This document shows, piece by piece, positions 1 through 8,370 of a stretch of DNA of 41,237 nt. The stretch lies in the NCBI GenBank assembly GCA_041658405.1, contig JBBAAG010000021.1, positions 1 through 41,237 of the forward strand, in the 5' to 3' direction. The notes under the pieces are model-generated. The model was given only the letters and a program-made list of their open reading frames with translations. It searched no databases and was not told where the DNA came from. How positions within the stretch are numbered: position 1 is the first letter of the stretch; each line of letters starts with the position of its first letter. This DNA comes from Elusimicrobiota bacterium. GTDB lineage: Bacteria; Elusimicrobiota; UBA5214; JBBAAG01. Position numbers and translations under genes: made by a program.

Positions 1-1450
1 TGTAGTCAGAACGTAATAACGGTATCCCGCGGCGTAGTGTTTCTACGTCGTTCCGCCTACCGCCTGACGCGCAGATGTCAATCAACATCCCGGGATGGCG
101 GTGCCGTAGTTCGTCGAGGTATGCGTATAGCCCTTCAACATATTTAATTTCCGTAATTCCTTGACGGTCCGGTGCGTCATTTACCTGCCAAAACTTTAAC
201 GGTTCGATATTAAAGTCGGTACGGTATAAATCAATACCTTGCTCGTTAATAATTTTATCCGCTTGATTTATCCACCATTCCCGCGCTTCTGTGTTACCCA
301 GGTTTAACAGTTTCCATTTTCCATCGGTACTGAGCAACCATTCGGGGTGAGTATCCCACAACCACGTCCCTGGTGTAACACGTTCGGGTTCAAACCAAAC
401 GATGGATTTTACTCCTTTGTTATGTCCGTAATCTGTTATTTCACGTAACCCATTGGGAAACCGTGCCTTATCAACTTCCCACGTACCGGTTTCATGCCAG
501 CTTTTTGTTACGGGATACCATCCTGCATCCATCCACCAATAGTCGATATCGATACCTTCTCCGAGGTAGCGATCAATAAAATATTTTTGGCTTGCAGTAT
601 CAGCTTTTACCATTTCTTCAAAACACCATGAACTGCAGCCTGCGGTCATCGGTTCCAACGGTTTCCCGTGATCTTTTGGCATGTTGTGTTCGAGCATCCA
701 CCGTCGCCAAACGTTGTGTGCGCGAATCCTGTCGTCTTGCCAGAACTGGAGCACAATCATTGGAGTTCGCACTTCTTCCCCGGGAAGAAGTGTGAACTTC
801 GTAAGTTCTTGCCCGCCGGAAATATTGAGATTCCTGTGATTTGCAGCGAAGAAGTTTGTTGCCCATTGTCCCGCCCATCCTAATGCCAGGATTACGCCGT
901 GTCCCGCGTATTCGATGTTGAAATAGGGTAAGTCACTGTTTGCCGGCCGGCCGCCGCAAGTGGTGATTCTCTTGTTTTGGTGGTACATCAAAAGCATTCT
1001 ATGCGGGCGGTAATCGTCCGGGCAGTTTGGGCTGCCGGTATGGTGGTGTAAAACAAACTCGGGTACAGGGTTGGTATCTTTAACGCCAAACACGGTGTTT
1101 ATCGGTAAAACATCGGATATTATTGCAGAGTCTGAGGTTCCGGTATTCTTGAAATATAATGTCCATTCGACTATGGGGTAATCGGTGTATTTCACTAGTA
1201 CACAAGTGAGTAATATTGTTGAATCGGGAATGGGGAATGAAAAAGTTATATGCTTCTTGTTTTCACTGTCCATAACTTTTATGTTAACCGGAATGTTTGG
1301 GAGGAACGTGTCAGATTTTTTACCATTAAAAATAAACGAAAACGGTAGTTTTACTCCGGTATTTCCGGAGTCGATAACGCTTAAATAGTCGGATAACCAA
1401 GTGGTAAGTAGCTCAAAATCTTTTTGTTCACACAAATGTGTAGTAACCAT
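1..1450 (-). CDS. GH36 family alpha-galactosidase, copy 1 (3' end beyond window)
   Basis: Retaining glycoside hydrolase predicted to release terminal alpha-galactose from oligosaccharides. The frame is open from the ATG at 1450 to the left edge (about 483 codons), so the C-terminus lies outside. It is colinear with and very similar to the complete copy at 3198-5174. The TIM-barrel nucleophile motif LYRTDFN and the acid/base motif CASGGRRND are both present. There is no signal peptide, so it probably acts in the cytoplasm on imported oligosaccharides. AAGGAG lies just upstream of the ATG, and the gene starts 19 bp after the isomerase gene stops, so it is the fourth gene of a kinase/GH36/isomerase/GH36 operon. 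Small differences from copy 2 include GCSSWCFEE in place of GYSGRQFEE and a one-residue deletion in LLS(S)TDGK. Galactose specificity is inferred from the family only. Confidence 0.9.
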   Translation of the reverse strand, partial: MVTTHLCEQKDFELLTTWLSDYLSVIDSGNTGVKLPFSFIFNGKKSDTFLPNIPVNIKVMDSENKKHITFSFPIPDSTILLTCVLVKYTDYPIVEWTLYFKNTGTSDSAIISDVLPINTVFGVKDTNPVPEFVLHHHTGSPNCPDDYRPHRMLLMYHQNKRITTCGGRPANSDLPYFNIEYAGHGVILALGWAGQWATNFFAANHRNLNISGGQELTKFTLLPGEEVRTPMIVLQFWQDDRIRAHNVWRRWMLEHNMPKDHGKPLEPMTAGCSSWCFEEMVKADTASQKYFIDRYLGEGIDIDYWWMDAGWYPVTKSWHETGTWEVDKARFPNGLREITDYGHNKGVKSIVWFEPERVTPGTWLWDTHPEWLLSTDGKWKLLNLGNTEAREWWINQADKIINEQGIDLYRTDFNIEPLKFWQVNDAPDRQGITEIKYVEGLYAYLDELRHRHPGMLIDICASGGRRNDVETLRRGIPLLRSDY

Positions 1451-1469
1451 AATAAAAATATCTCCTTAG

Positions 1470-3176
1470 CTATTTCCACAACATCTTCGCTGCGGTTTCT
1501 CCGCCATTTAGAAGGTATAACAACGGTATTGGCCGGTCGGTACCTTCGACAAACGCCGGCCGTGCGGACCACGGGGTGGATGACAATACATTAGCAATAT
1601 CCATCCAGTACTGTAACCGTGAAGGTTTGAGGTTCCAGGTCATATGTAAATGATTAGCGGGTGCGTACTGTTTATACTCCGGCATTGACGCGTATTTCGG
1701 GATAATAAACGTATGAGGCCATGTTGGTGTTGTTAAGCCGCATATTATGGGAGTGAGTTCATTGGGTAGATCTACGGTTTTAGCTTCATCCCAAATCATG
1801 GTAAACATATTGGATAACGACGAGTATGCCAACCGGCCTGCGATGCCTTCAATCCCGCCGGGGCTAATGAAGGTTACGGAATTACCCATACCCGGGAAAT
1901 AGCCGCTGTCCGCCAGAGGGAAAGATATCTTGGACATAATTTGTTTTATACTGCTGCCAGGTAATCCTGCCCAGTCGAATGATGCGGAACCTGAGTTGTC
2001 TCCGTCAACAAAGCCTTTAGTATACCATTCAGCTGAGGTGTCAAAACCGGTCAGTCCGGCTTTTTTCACCAATGCCTGTAGTTCAAACGGTTCCCATACT
2101 TTGCGGAAGTCCATGAACAACGGAGGATTTCCTCCGGAAAGGTGTGTAAAAAACAACATTGTCAGTAATCCCTGGGTATCAGCTTCCGTTGCGAAGGGTA
2201 TTACCGTTTTTTTGCCGTTATGATCAAATGTTGAGTTGAAAAGTGATTCCATAATATCCGCTACCGGTAACGGTATCCCGCGGAGGTCGGAACCCCATTC
2301 AAGCTGGGACATAAACCCGCCGCCAATTGCGTTGAGGTCGGATAGTATGTTACGTACAATGAGGTACATCGCAATGCTTTGTTCGAACCTTTCACTATCT
2401 TCTTGAGTCTTAAGCATAATCTTATCTTTGCTGTAACGTTCGAGCCATCTGCGTAGGTTTTTTAGTTCTTTAATGTCATACACTTTTTTTATAAGCATAT
2501 CCGCTAGGAGTTTCATATCAAGCCGGGTTAGTTCTATACCAAAAACGTTTCTTGTTGGGAGTATATGCGCGAGCGCGGTTTCCATTCCCATAGAGTCGTG
2601 GCCAAACAGGACAACGCGTTTTCCGCGTAAGTACTGCGCAGTAACAGCTGCGTAACACCAGTCAACCAGTGCTTCTTCTGTATCTTTGCTCATCTTGGGA
2701 TTAAGCCCGGTGTCCGGCCAGTTGCCGACATTGATATGGGATAACCTTCCGTACTGCGCGATTGCACCATTCGCTGCGTGAGTAAAAACCACACCCGGTC
2801 GCGGGCCGCTATTCCCGCAGGTGAGGTTTATCGGACAATGTTCGAATTGTTGTACCAGCGATATCAGTCCGAGTTGCGGAAATGCCCATGTGTCAGGTAC
2901 ACAGACGAGAATGTTTACTCCTGCAGAACGAAACTGCCGCGCAACAGCATCCGCTTGTTTTTCACCGTCGACAAGAGTTAGGGAATATACAACTGGTACC
3001 GGTGTTTTATCAGGGAAGATAACGTGTTTTGCAATAATATCAGATGATGTCTTAACAATGTTTGCCGCACGTGTACGCGCATCGTCGTCAATCCTGGGAT
3101 CGCAGGTGGCAAACACGCCAATGACTGGTAAACCTGAGTGTTTTGTTGTACTACGAAGTTCTACTGCGTTAGCCAT
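1470..3176 (-). CDS. L-fucose/D-arabinose isomerase family protein
   Basis: Predicted aldose-ketose isomerase of the FucI family (568 residues; E. coli FucI is about 590). Members convert L-fucose to L-fuculose or D-arabinose to D-ribulose using a divalent metal. The expected metal ligands are visible: Glu331 in FATEADT, Asp356 in FMDFRKVW and His509 in ANHLHMTW. The N-terminal Rossmann-like domains include VIGVFATCDPR near residue 18 and VVLFGHDSMGME near residue 188. AGGAGA precedes the ATG at 3176, 21 bp after the upstream GH36 gene. The operon kinase at 5203-6837 looks like a D-ribulokinase-type FGGY enzyme, which favours D-arabinose or a related pentose, but L-fucose and L-galactose cannot be excluded. 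The family call is firm; the substrate is inferred. Confidence 0.88.
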   Translation of the reverse strand: MANAVELRSTTKHSGLPVIGVFATCDPRIDDDARTRAANIVKTSSDIIAKHVIFPDKTPVPVVYSLTLVDGEKQADAVARQFRSAGVNILVCVPDTWAFPQLGLISLVQQFEHCPINLTCGNSGPRPGVVFTHAANGAIAQYGRLSHINVGNWPDTGLNPKMSKDTEEALVDWCYAAVTAQYLRGKRVVLFGHDSMGMETALAHILPTRNVFGIELTRLDMKLLADMLIKKVYDIKELKNLRRWLERYSKDKIMLKTQEDSERFEQSIAMYLIVRNILSDLNAIGGGFMSQLEWGSDLRGIPLPVADIMESLFNSTFDHNGKKTVIPFATEADTQGLLTMLFFTHLSGGNPPLFMDFRKVWEPFELQALVKKAGLTGFDTSAEWYTKGFVDGDNSGSASFDWAGLPGSSIKQIMSKISFPLADSGYFPGMGNSVTFISPGGIEGIAGRLAYSSLSNMFTMIWDEAKTVDLPNELTPIICGLTTPTWPHTFIIPKYASMPEYKQYAPANHLHMTWNLKPSRLQYWMDIANVLSSTPWSARPAFVEGTDRPIPLLYLLNGGETAAKMLWK

Positions 3177-3197
3177 AACGTAATGTCTCCTGTAAAA

Positions 3198-5174
3198 CTA
3201 TGATTTTACTATTTTATAAATAAATATCATTGCTGAAGGTTTGACCGTAGGTGCGAGAGTGATACCGTAGTGAGTCAATTCTTCGCCGGTCATGTTAAGA
3301 GTTTCGTTAGTGTCGATATTTACAATCTCATATTTTAAGTTCGGCGTGAGTCCGCGTAGGCTGAACTTCATAGCATTTACCGGCGTATTTTCCCGAATAA
3401 ATGATTGAACAACTCCTTCACCCAGGTCAGGACGGTCAAACTGCCACGCGAGCCATGAATCGTTATCATTTGTATATTGTGTCAACGGATAGTAATCCCC
3501 AAGATAGTATTTTGCAATACGTTTATGCAAAGCGTGCCATTTACGGATATCGTTGTAATTCAATGTTTTGTCACGCATATCGTAAATATAATTCATACTT
3601 GGACAGGAGATAATGCTGCGCATAAGGTAATCACTATCTTTAGCAAATCCGCCGGTACCATGATACGGTATCCAAAACGATATGCTATACGTGCATTGCT
3701 GATGAGCTTGGGGCTTGGTGATATAATCCGTCCGCCAAAGCGGTACCCCGCGGCGCAGTGTTTCCACATCATTACGCCTACCGCCCGACGCACAGATGTC
3801 GATCAACATCCCGGGATGACGGTGTTGTAGCTCGTCAAGATATGAATATAAGCCTTCAACATATTTAATTTCTGTAATTCCCTGGCGGTCAGGCGCGTCA
3901 TTTTCACGCCAATATTTTAGAGGTTCCATATTAAAATCGGTACGGTACAAATCTATTCCCTGTTCATTAATAACTTTATCTGCCTGATTTATCCACCATT
4001 CACGCGCGTCTGTGTTACCCAGGTTCAACAGTTTCCATTTCCCATCGGTACTACTGAGTAACCATTCAGGATGAATGTTAGATAACCACGTATCCGGTGC
4101 AACACGTTCGGGTTCAAACCAAACTATGGATTTAAGTTTTTTTGAATGTGCATAATCAGTAATTTCGCGTAACCCGTTAGGGAACCGAGTTTTGTCAACT
4201 TCCCATGTTCCGGTGTCATGCCAATCTTTCTTAATAGGATACCAGCCTGCGTCCATCCACCAATAATCTATGTCAATCCCTTCTTCGAGGTAACGATCGA
4301 TAAAATATATCTGGCTTGCAGTATCAGCTTTGTCCATTTCTTCAAACTGCCGGCCACTGTATCCTTCTGTCATTGATTTCAACGGGTTTCCGTGATCTTT
4401 TGGCATGTTGTGTTCGAGCATCCATCTGCGCCAGACGTTATGCGCACGGATTCTGTCATCATTCCAGAACTGGAGTACAACCATTGGCGTCCGCACTTCT
4501 TCCCCGGGAAGGAGTTTAAAGTTCGTAAGTTCCTGGCCACCGGTGATATTAAGATTTCTTGGATTAGTAGCGAAGAAATTTGTTGCCCATTGTCCTGCCC
4601 ACCCTAGTGCGAATATTACACCGCGGTTCGCGTATTCGATGTTGAAATAAGGCGAGTCGCTGTTTACCGACCGGCCACCACAGGTAGTGATACGTTTGGA
4701 TTGGCGGTTCGTCAAAAGTGTACGGTGCGGGCGGTAATCGTCTTGAGAGCACGGACTACCAGTATGGTGGTGCAAAACAAACTCCGGTACGGGGTCTGTC
4801 TCCCTTACGCCAAACCCGGCATTTATCGGCATAATATCGGAAATTAGTGCAGAATCAGTAGTGCCGGTATTCTTGAAATACAACGTCCATTCAACTATGG
4901 GATAATCTGTATATTTCACTAATACGCAAGTGAGTAATATCGTAGAATCCGGGATGGGGAATGAAAAGGTTATACGTTTCTTATTCTCACAGTCCGTAAC
5001 TTTTACATCAACCAGAATGTTTTGGAGTAACGAGTCAGACTTTTTACCGTTGTAAACAAACGAAAACGGCAGTTTCGTGCCGGTAGTGCCGCAATCAATA
5101 ACTCCCAGATAGTCGGAGAGCCAAGCAGTGAGTAACTCAAAATCTTTTTGTTCAGACAAATTTGTGGTAACCAT
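3198..5174 (-). CDS. GH36 family alpha-galactosidase, copy 2
   Basis: Complete 658-residue GH36-type alpha-galactosidase without a signal peptide. An N-terminal beta-sandwich (about 1-245) leads into the catalytic barrel, which contains YWWMDAGWYP (about 304-313), IVWFEPERV, the nucleophile Asp413 in LYRTDFNMEP, and the acid/base Asp469 in CASGGRRND. A beta-rich C-terminal domain follows (about 570-658). The ATG at 5174 follows AAGGAG after a 28 bp gap from the kinase gene. It is a paralogue of the gene at 1-1450, with the isomerase between them. Expected role: hydrolysis of alpha-galactosides, feeding the isomerase/kinase pair or general hexose metabolism. GH36 also includes alpha-N-acetylgalactosaminidases and transferases, so exact specificity is open. 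Confidence 0.93.
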   Translation of the reverse strand: MVTTNLSEQKDFELLTAWLSDYLGVIDCGTTGTKLPFSFVYNGKKSDSLLQNILVDVKVTDCENKKRITFSFPIPDSTILLTCVLVKYTDYPIVEWTLYFKNTGTTDSALISDIMPINAGFGVRETDPVPEFVLHHHTGSPCSQDDYRPHRTLLTNRQSKRITTCGGRSVNSDSPYFNIEYANRGVIFALGWAGQWATNFFATNPRNLNITGGQELTNFKLLPGEEVRTPMVVLQFWNDDRIRAHNVWRRWMLEHNMPKDHGNPLKSMTEGYSGRQFEEMDKADTASQIYFIDRYLEEGIDIDYWWMDAGWYPIKKDWHDTGTWEVDKTRFPNGLREITDYAHSKKLKSIVWFEPERVAPDTWLSNIHPEWLLSSTDGKWKLLNLGNTDAREWWINQADKVINEQGIDLYRTDFNMEPLKYWRENDAPDRQGITEIKYVEGLYSYLDELQHRHPGMLIDICASGGRRNDVETLRRGVPLWRTDYITKPQAHQQCTYSISFWIPYHGTGGFAKDSDYLMRSIISCPSMNYIYDMRDKTLNYNDIRKWHALHKRIAKYYLGDYYPLTQYTNDNDSWLAWQFDRPDLGEGVVQSFIRENTPVNAMKFSLRGLTPNLKYEIVNIDTNETLNMTGEELTHYGITLAPTVKPSAMIFIYKIVKS

Positions 5175-5202
5175 AAAACTCCTTAAAAAATATTTACAAT
5201 AC

Positions 5203-6837
5203 CTACTTTTCGGGATTCATTATTCTGCGGGAACCGATAAAATCTATATACATCTTTTGAAATACTTCATACTTATTCGCATGAAACTTCCGTGTTTTCA
5301 CGTTCGGTAAATACTTTTTGCCGGGTTTACACATTTTAGTAGCTGCGGAAAGTATAGACCGGTACTTCCCGGCGCCTACAGCTGCAAGGATTGCCGTACC
5401 AAGAAGGACAGCTTCCGGTTCTTTGGTTAACACAATCTCGCATCCTGTGATATCCGCGTGTTCCTGTAACCACACAGGGTTTTTTGTCCCGCCGCCACAG
5501 GCGTTGATAGTTCTTATATTGAACCCGCGCGAGTTCATCTCGTCAATTATATGTTTTGTACCATACGCAATTGATTGTATCGTTGCATAATACTTTTTTG
5601 CTATTGACTCAATGGTATCGTCAAGGGAAAACCCACTGACCATCCCGCGTAATGTAGCGTCCGCGCGGGGGGAACGGTTACCGTGGAAATATGGGAGTAT
5701 ATGATAATCTTTAGTGATCTCAGCCGTAGAACCAGCATTTTTAACTAACTTTGTGATTACGCTGTTAAGATACTGGTATACAGTAACCCCGTGGTTTTTC
5801 GCAAGGTTCGCAAGTTCAGGGTAACGGTAATTATCACGGATAATATGGTCGAGTAACGAACCTGTTGCGCTTTGGCCTCCTTCAGTCAGCCACATACCGG
5901 GGATCATTGCGCTGTAGTACGGACCCCAGATACCTGGGATAAAATACGGTTTTTGTGAGACTGCCATATGGCATGACGATGTCCCGCCGATAAGCGCGAG
6001 GATAGAACTCAACTTCTGCGGTGATGGCACTTTTGTACCGCCATTAAGCCAGATCGTTCCTACTCCACCGGCATGCGCGTCGATAATACCTACCGCAACT
6101 TTTGTTGTTGTCATCAACCCGAGCTCTTTGGCGGACATCAGGGTGAGGTTACCGATAAACTCACCCATCGGGCGGATATCCATACCGATTTTGTTATGTT
6201 TCAATAAATCATATAACCCTACTTGCTTGAAGAATGAAGAATCCCAGCGTCCTTCATGCCCAAGGTATGTCCATTTACAAACTGTTGTACATAAACTACG
6301 CACATCTTTACCCGTAGCGCGGTAAGTTAAAAAGTCGGGGAGGTCAAGAAATTTCGCGGTTCTATTCCAGGACTTAGGAAGGTTGTCTTTTATCCACATA
6401 AGTTTAGGAGGTTGTTGTTCCGGCGATAATTTACCTCCGACATACCGCAGTACGCGGTGATGTTTCGCATTAATCTTTGCAGTTTGTCCCATTGCACGGT
6501 GGTCCATCCAAACAATAATGTTTTGTTCCGCCTTACCACTGGGTGAAACGGTCACCGGGCGGTTAGCGTTATCCAGTGCGACAAGCGAGCAGGTTGCATC
6601 GAAGGATATACCTGTTACGTTCTCGGGGTTAACCCCTGAGGTTTTAATGCATTGTTTTACGCAGTAACATACAGCGCTCCAAATATTCTCTGAAGATTGT
6701 TCTACATAATCCGTTGCAGGATACCACAACTGTATATTCTTCTTCTCATTAGCATACATTTTGCCGGTAATGTCAAAAATCCCTGCCCGCGCACTTAATG
6801 TTCCAACATCCACACCGATAACAAATTGTTTTGACAT
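5203..6837 (-). CDS. FGGY-family pentulose kinase (D-ribulokinase-like)
   Basis: ATP-dependent sugar kinase of 545 residues, the length expected for the FGGY pentulose-kinase branch typified by yeast YDR109C and human FGGY. Visible features: phosphate-binding VGVDVGTLSARAGIFD at the N-terminus, WMDHRA, the catalytic Asp in VGIIDAHAGG, GGTSSCHM, and the C-terminal ATP site ACGGGTKNPVW. The YFHGNRSPRAD and TEGGQSATGSLLDH blocks are typical of this branch. The frame is open 30 codons further upstream, but ATG 6837 has AGGAGA 8 nt upstream and starts at the conserved MSKQFVIGVDVG, so I use it. It is the first gene of the minus-strand operon. It likely phosphorylates the ketose made by the isomerase. 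The subfamily call is from memory of motifs. Confidence 0.9.
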   Translation of the reverse strand: MSKQFVIGVDVGTLSARAGIFDITGKMYANEKKNIQLWYPATDYVEQSSENIWSAVCYCVKQCIKTSGVNPENVTGISFDATCSLVALDNANRPVTVSPSGKAEQNIIVWMDHRAMGQTAKINAKHHRVLRYVGGKLSPEQQPPKLMWIKDNLPKSWNRTAKFLDLPDFLTYRATGKDVRSLCTTVCKWTYLGHEGRWDSSFFKQVGLYDLLKHNKIGMDIRPMGEFIGNLTLMSAKELGLMTTTKVAVGIIDAHAGGVGTIWLNGGTKVPSPQKLSSILALIGGTSSCHMAVSQKPYFIPGIWGPYYSAMIPGMWLTEGGQSATGSLLDHIIRDNYRYPELANLAKNHGVTVYQYLNSVITKLVKNAGSTAEITKDYHILPYFHGNRSPRADATLRGMVSGFSLDDTIESIAKKYYATIQSIAYGTKHIIDEMNSRGFNIRTINACGGGTKNPVWLQEHADITGCEIVLTKEPEAVLLGTAILAAVGAGKYRSILSAATKMCKPGKKYLPNVKTRKFHANKYEVFQKMYIDFIGSRRIMNPEK

Positions 6838-6887
6838 ACAAATTCTCCTATGAAATATAGTTAATATAATTTTACAATAAAAAATAG

Positions 6888-6897
6888 AGGATATCCT
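6888..6897. promoter_or_regulatory. Perfect 10 bp palindrome upstream of kinase operon
   Basis: AGGATATCCT is perfectly self-complementary. It lies 51 bp upstream of the kinase start in the divergent region between the sugar operon and the EEP gene. It could be an operator, but a 10 bp palindrome can also arise by chance. Confidence 0.25.
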
Positions 6898-6919
6898 TGA
6901 AAATCCGCGGGAATTGGCA

Positions 6920-6949
6920 TTGACCACAGTGACAGTAATACTGTATTAT
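6920..6949 (+). promoter_or_regulatory. Sigma-70-like promoter for EEP gene, with internal inverted repeat
   Basis: TTGACC (6920-6925), an 18 bp spacer and TATTAT (6944-6949) predict a start near 6956, just before the SD GAGGAAGG of the TTG-initiated gene at 6975. An inverted repeat ACAGT-AAT-ACTGT (6932-6944) occupies the spacer, where a repressor could sit. Confidence 0.5.
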
Positions 6950-6974
6950 TTAATGAAATTGAGGAAGGTAACAG

Positions 6975-7871
6975 TTGAAGAATTGTATTTCAAAAGTTTT
7001 TACGGTATTAATAATAATATTTTTATTTGGAGGTATAATACCCGTTATGAGCAATGATCAAGTTACAGGGACTGAGATAAAGATCATGACCTATAACATC
7101 CATCATGGTGCGGATGCGGAGAATAAATTTACACTCGACAAAATAGCGGAATTTATTAAATCAGAAAACCCTGACCTCGTTGGAATACAGGAAGTATTGA
7201 ATATGGTTGATAGTAAAGATTGTACTGACCAGGTAGCGTATCTCAAAAAATATACGGGTTTACATCCTGTGTTTAACCCCAACGTTATTAAGGATAAATA
7301 TACTTATGGAGTAATGTGCCTCAGCAAATATCCCGTAAAAAAGTATGAACACCGTTTATTACCATCAATTGAGTACCTCAACAATTTTAGTGAACAACGA
7401 GGTTGTATAATATCAACAGTAGAAATCGGTAAAACAACAGTAACGTTCATAGTGACACATCTTGGGTTAACACAAGAAGAACAGTTGTTGCAGGCAAAGG
7501 AATTAATGAAAATCTCAGCCGGGATTGAAGGATACAAAATCATGGTTGGCGATTTTAATGAAGAAGTGTATAAAACAGTGAAACACAAGGTTATAGGAAG
7601 TACACAGACAGTAAATATTCAGGAATACTCACCTGTGATGGAAGAACTGTTAGGCGAAAAACCGCAGAGGTTGCGCAAGGACCGTTATGCCGACGCGTTT
7701 ATGGGTACCAAACCCGGTGAAACCAGCACATTCCCCGCAGATAAGTCTGATATCAGGATAGATTATGTTCTAATAAGCCCGGAATTGTATAAGGGCATAA
7801 CAGAAAAACGTGTGGTTCCGTCATTACTATCCGACCATTTACCGTTAATAGTTAAAATCCGTATCCCGTAA
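6975..7871 (+). CDS. Secreted endonuclease/exonuclease/phosphatase (EEP) family protein
   Basis: Metal-dependent phosphoesterase of the EEP superfamily (relatives of DNase I, exonuclease III, sphingomyelinase and inositol phosphatases), 298 residues. A hydrophobic N-terminal signal (about 5-25) implies export. The family motifs run in order: MTYNIHHG, Glu in LVGIQEV, VTHLGL, VGDFNEE, IDYVLIS and the catalytic His in LLSDHLPL. The start is TTG at 6975, supported by GAGGAAGG about 6 nt upstream. It is divergent from the sugar operon and convergent with the thioredoxin-like gene. The substrate could be an extracellular nucleic acid, a phospholipid or a phosphorylated sugar; the sequence does not decide. 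Confidence 0.9.
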   Translation: MKNCISKVFTVLIIIFLFGGIIPVMSNDQVTGTEIKIMTYNIHHGADAENKFTLDKIAEFIKSENPDLVGIQEVLNMVDSKDCTDQVAYLKKYTGLHPVFNPNVIKDKYTYGVMCLSKYPVKKYEHRLLPSIEYLNNFSEQRGCIISTVEIGKTTVTFIVTHLGLTQEEQLLQAKELMKISAGIEGYKIMVGDFNEEVYKTVKHKVIGSTQTVNIQEYSPVMEELLGEKPQRLRKDRYADAFMGTKPGETSTFPADKSDIRIDYVLISPELYKGITEKRVVPSLLSDHLPLIVKIRIP

Positions 7872-7901
7872 AAAATCCTTGCAATTAAATCTTCACGGTA
7901 G

Positions 7902-8243
7902 CTATTTAGGAAACAGTACTGACATCGCTTTACGGTCAAGCCCATACCCAGGGCGTCCGTCTGCGCGTTTGGATACTTTACCATTCTTAAATATAAGAAC
8001 AGTAGGTGTAACCTTAATCCCATACTCATCCCATAACGGACACGCGTCATCGTCAAGAATAACCTCAACAAATTCGTAAGTATCTCCAAAATTATCCGCA
8101 TATTCCTGAAATACAGGGCGGAACATGTTACAGTAAGGACAGTAGCTCAACGAAAAAAATATGGCGGTAGATTTTGAAGCGTTCATCAAAGTATTAACAT
8201 TATCCGGGTTATTGAGTTTTTTCATTGGCTTAATAAACCTCAT
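7902..8243 (-). CDS. Thioredoxin-fold protein with CPYC active site
   Basis: Small thioredoxin-family protein of about 107-113 residues. The redox motif is CPYC within SLSYCPYCNMF, the glutaredoxin/DsbA-like pair instead of the CGPC of classical thioredoxin, and the conserved cis-Pro lies in VTPTVLIF. The C-terminus FKNGKVSKRADGR is thioredoxin-like. The frame stays open far upstream, but that extension does not look like protein and overlaps the divergent gene. A promoter at 8275-8302 puts the start downstream of about 8268, so ATG 8243 or ATG 8225 is likely; neither has a strong SD. Role inferred: cytoplasmic thiol-disulfide exchange. Confidence 0.82.
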   Translation of the reverse strand: MRFIKPMKKLNNPDNVNTLMNASKSTAIFFSLSYCPYCNMFRPVFQEYADNFGDTYEFVEVILDDDACPLWDEYGIKVTPTVLIFKNGKVSKRADGRPGYGLDRKAMSVLFPK

Positions 8244-8274
8244 TTTAATAAAATCAAAACAGTATTTATAAAAC

Positions 8275-8302
8275 ATTATAACACTAAATTTAATGTTTGT
8301 AA
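8275..8302 (-). promoter_or_regulatory. Promoter for thioredoxin-like gene
   Basis: Reading the minus strand: TTACAA (8302-8297), a 16 bp spacer and TATAAT (8280-8275). The predicted start is near 8268, which limits the possible translation starts of the downstream gene. A 12 bp palindrome GTTTTATAAAAC lies nearby at 8317-8328, on the side of the divergent lipoprotein gene. Confidence 0.45.
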
Positions 8303-8370
8303 TATGATAATATAAGGTTTTATAAAACAATTGTAAAGGTAAAGAATGGGAAGGACGGGGAAAAGAAAGT

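Noticed and set aside
592..883. Plus-strand frames inside the GH36 copy 1 region
   Set aside because: The same shadow frames occur at the equivalent place in copy 2; the minus-strand GH36 frame is open throughout with catalytic motifs.
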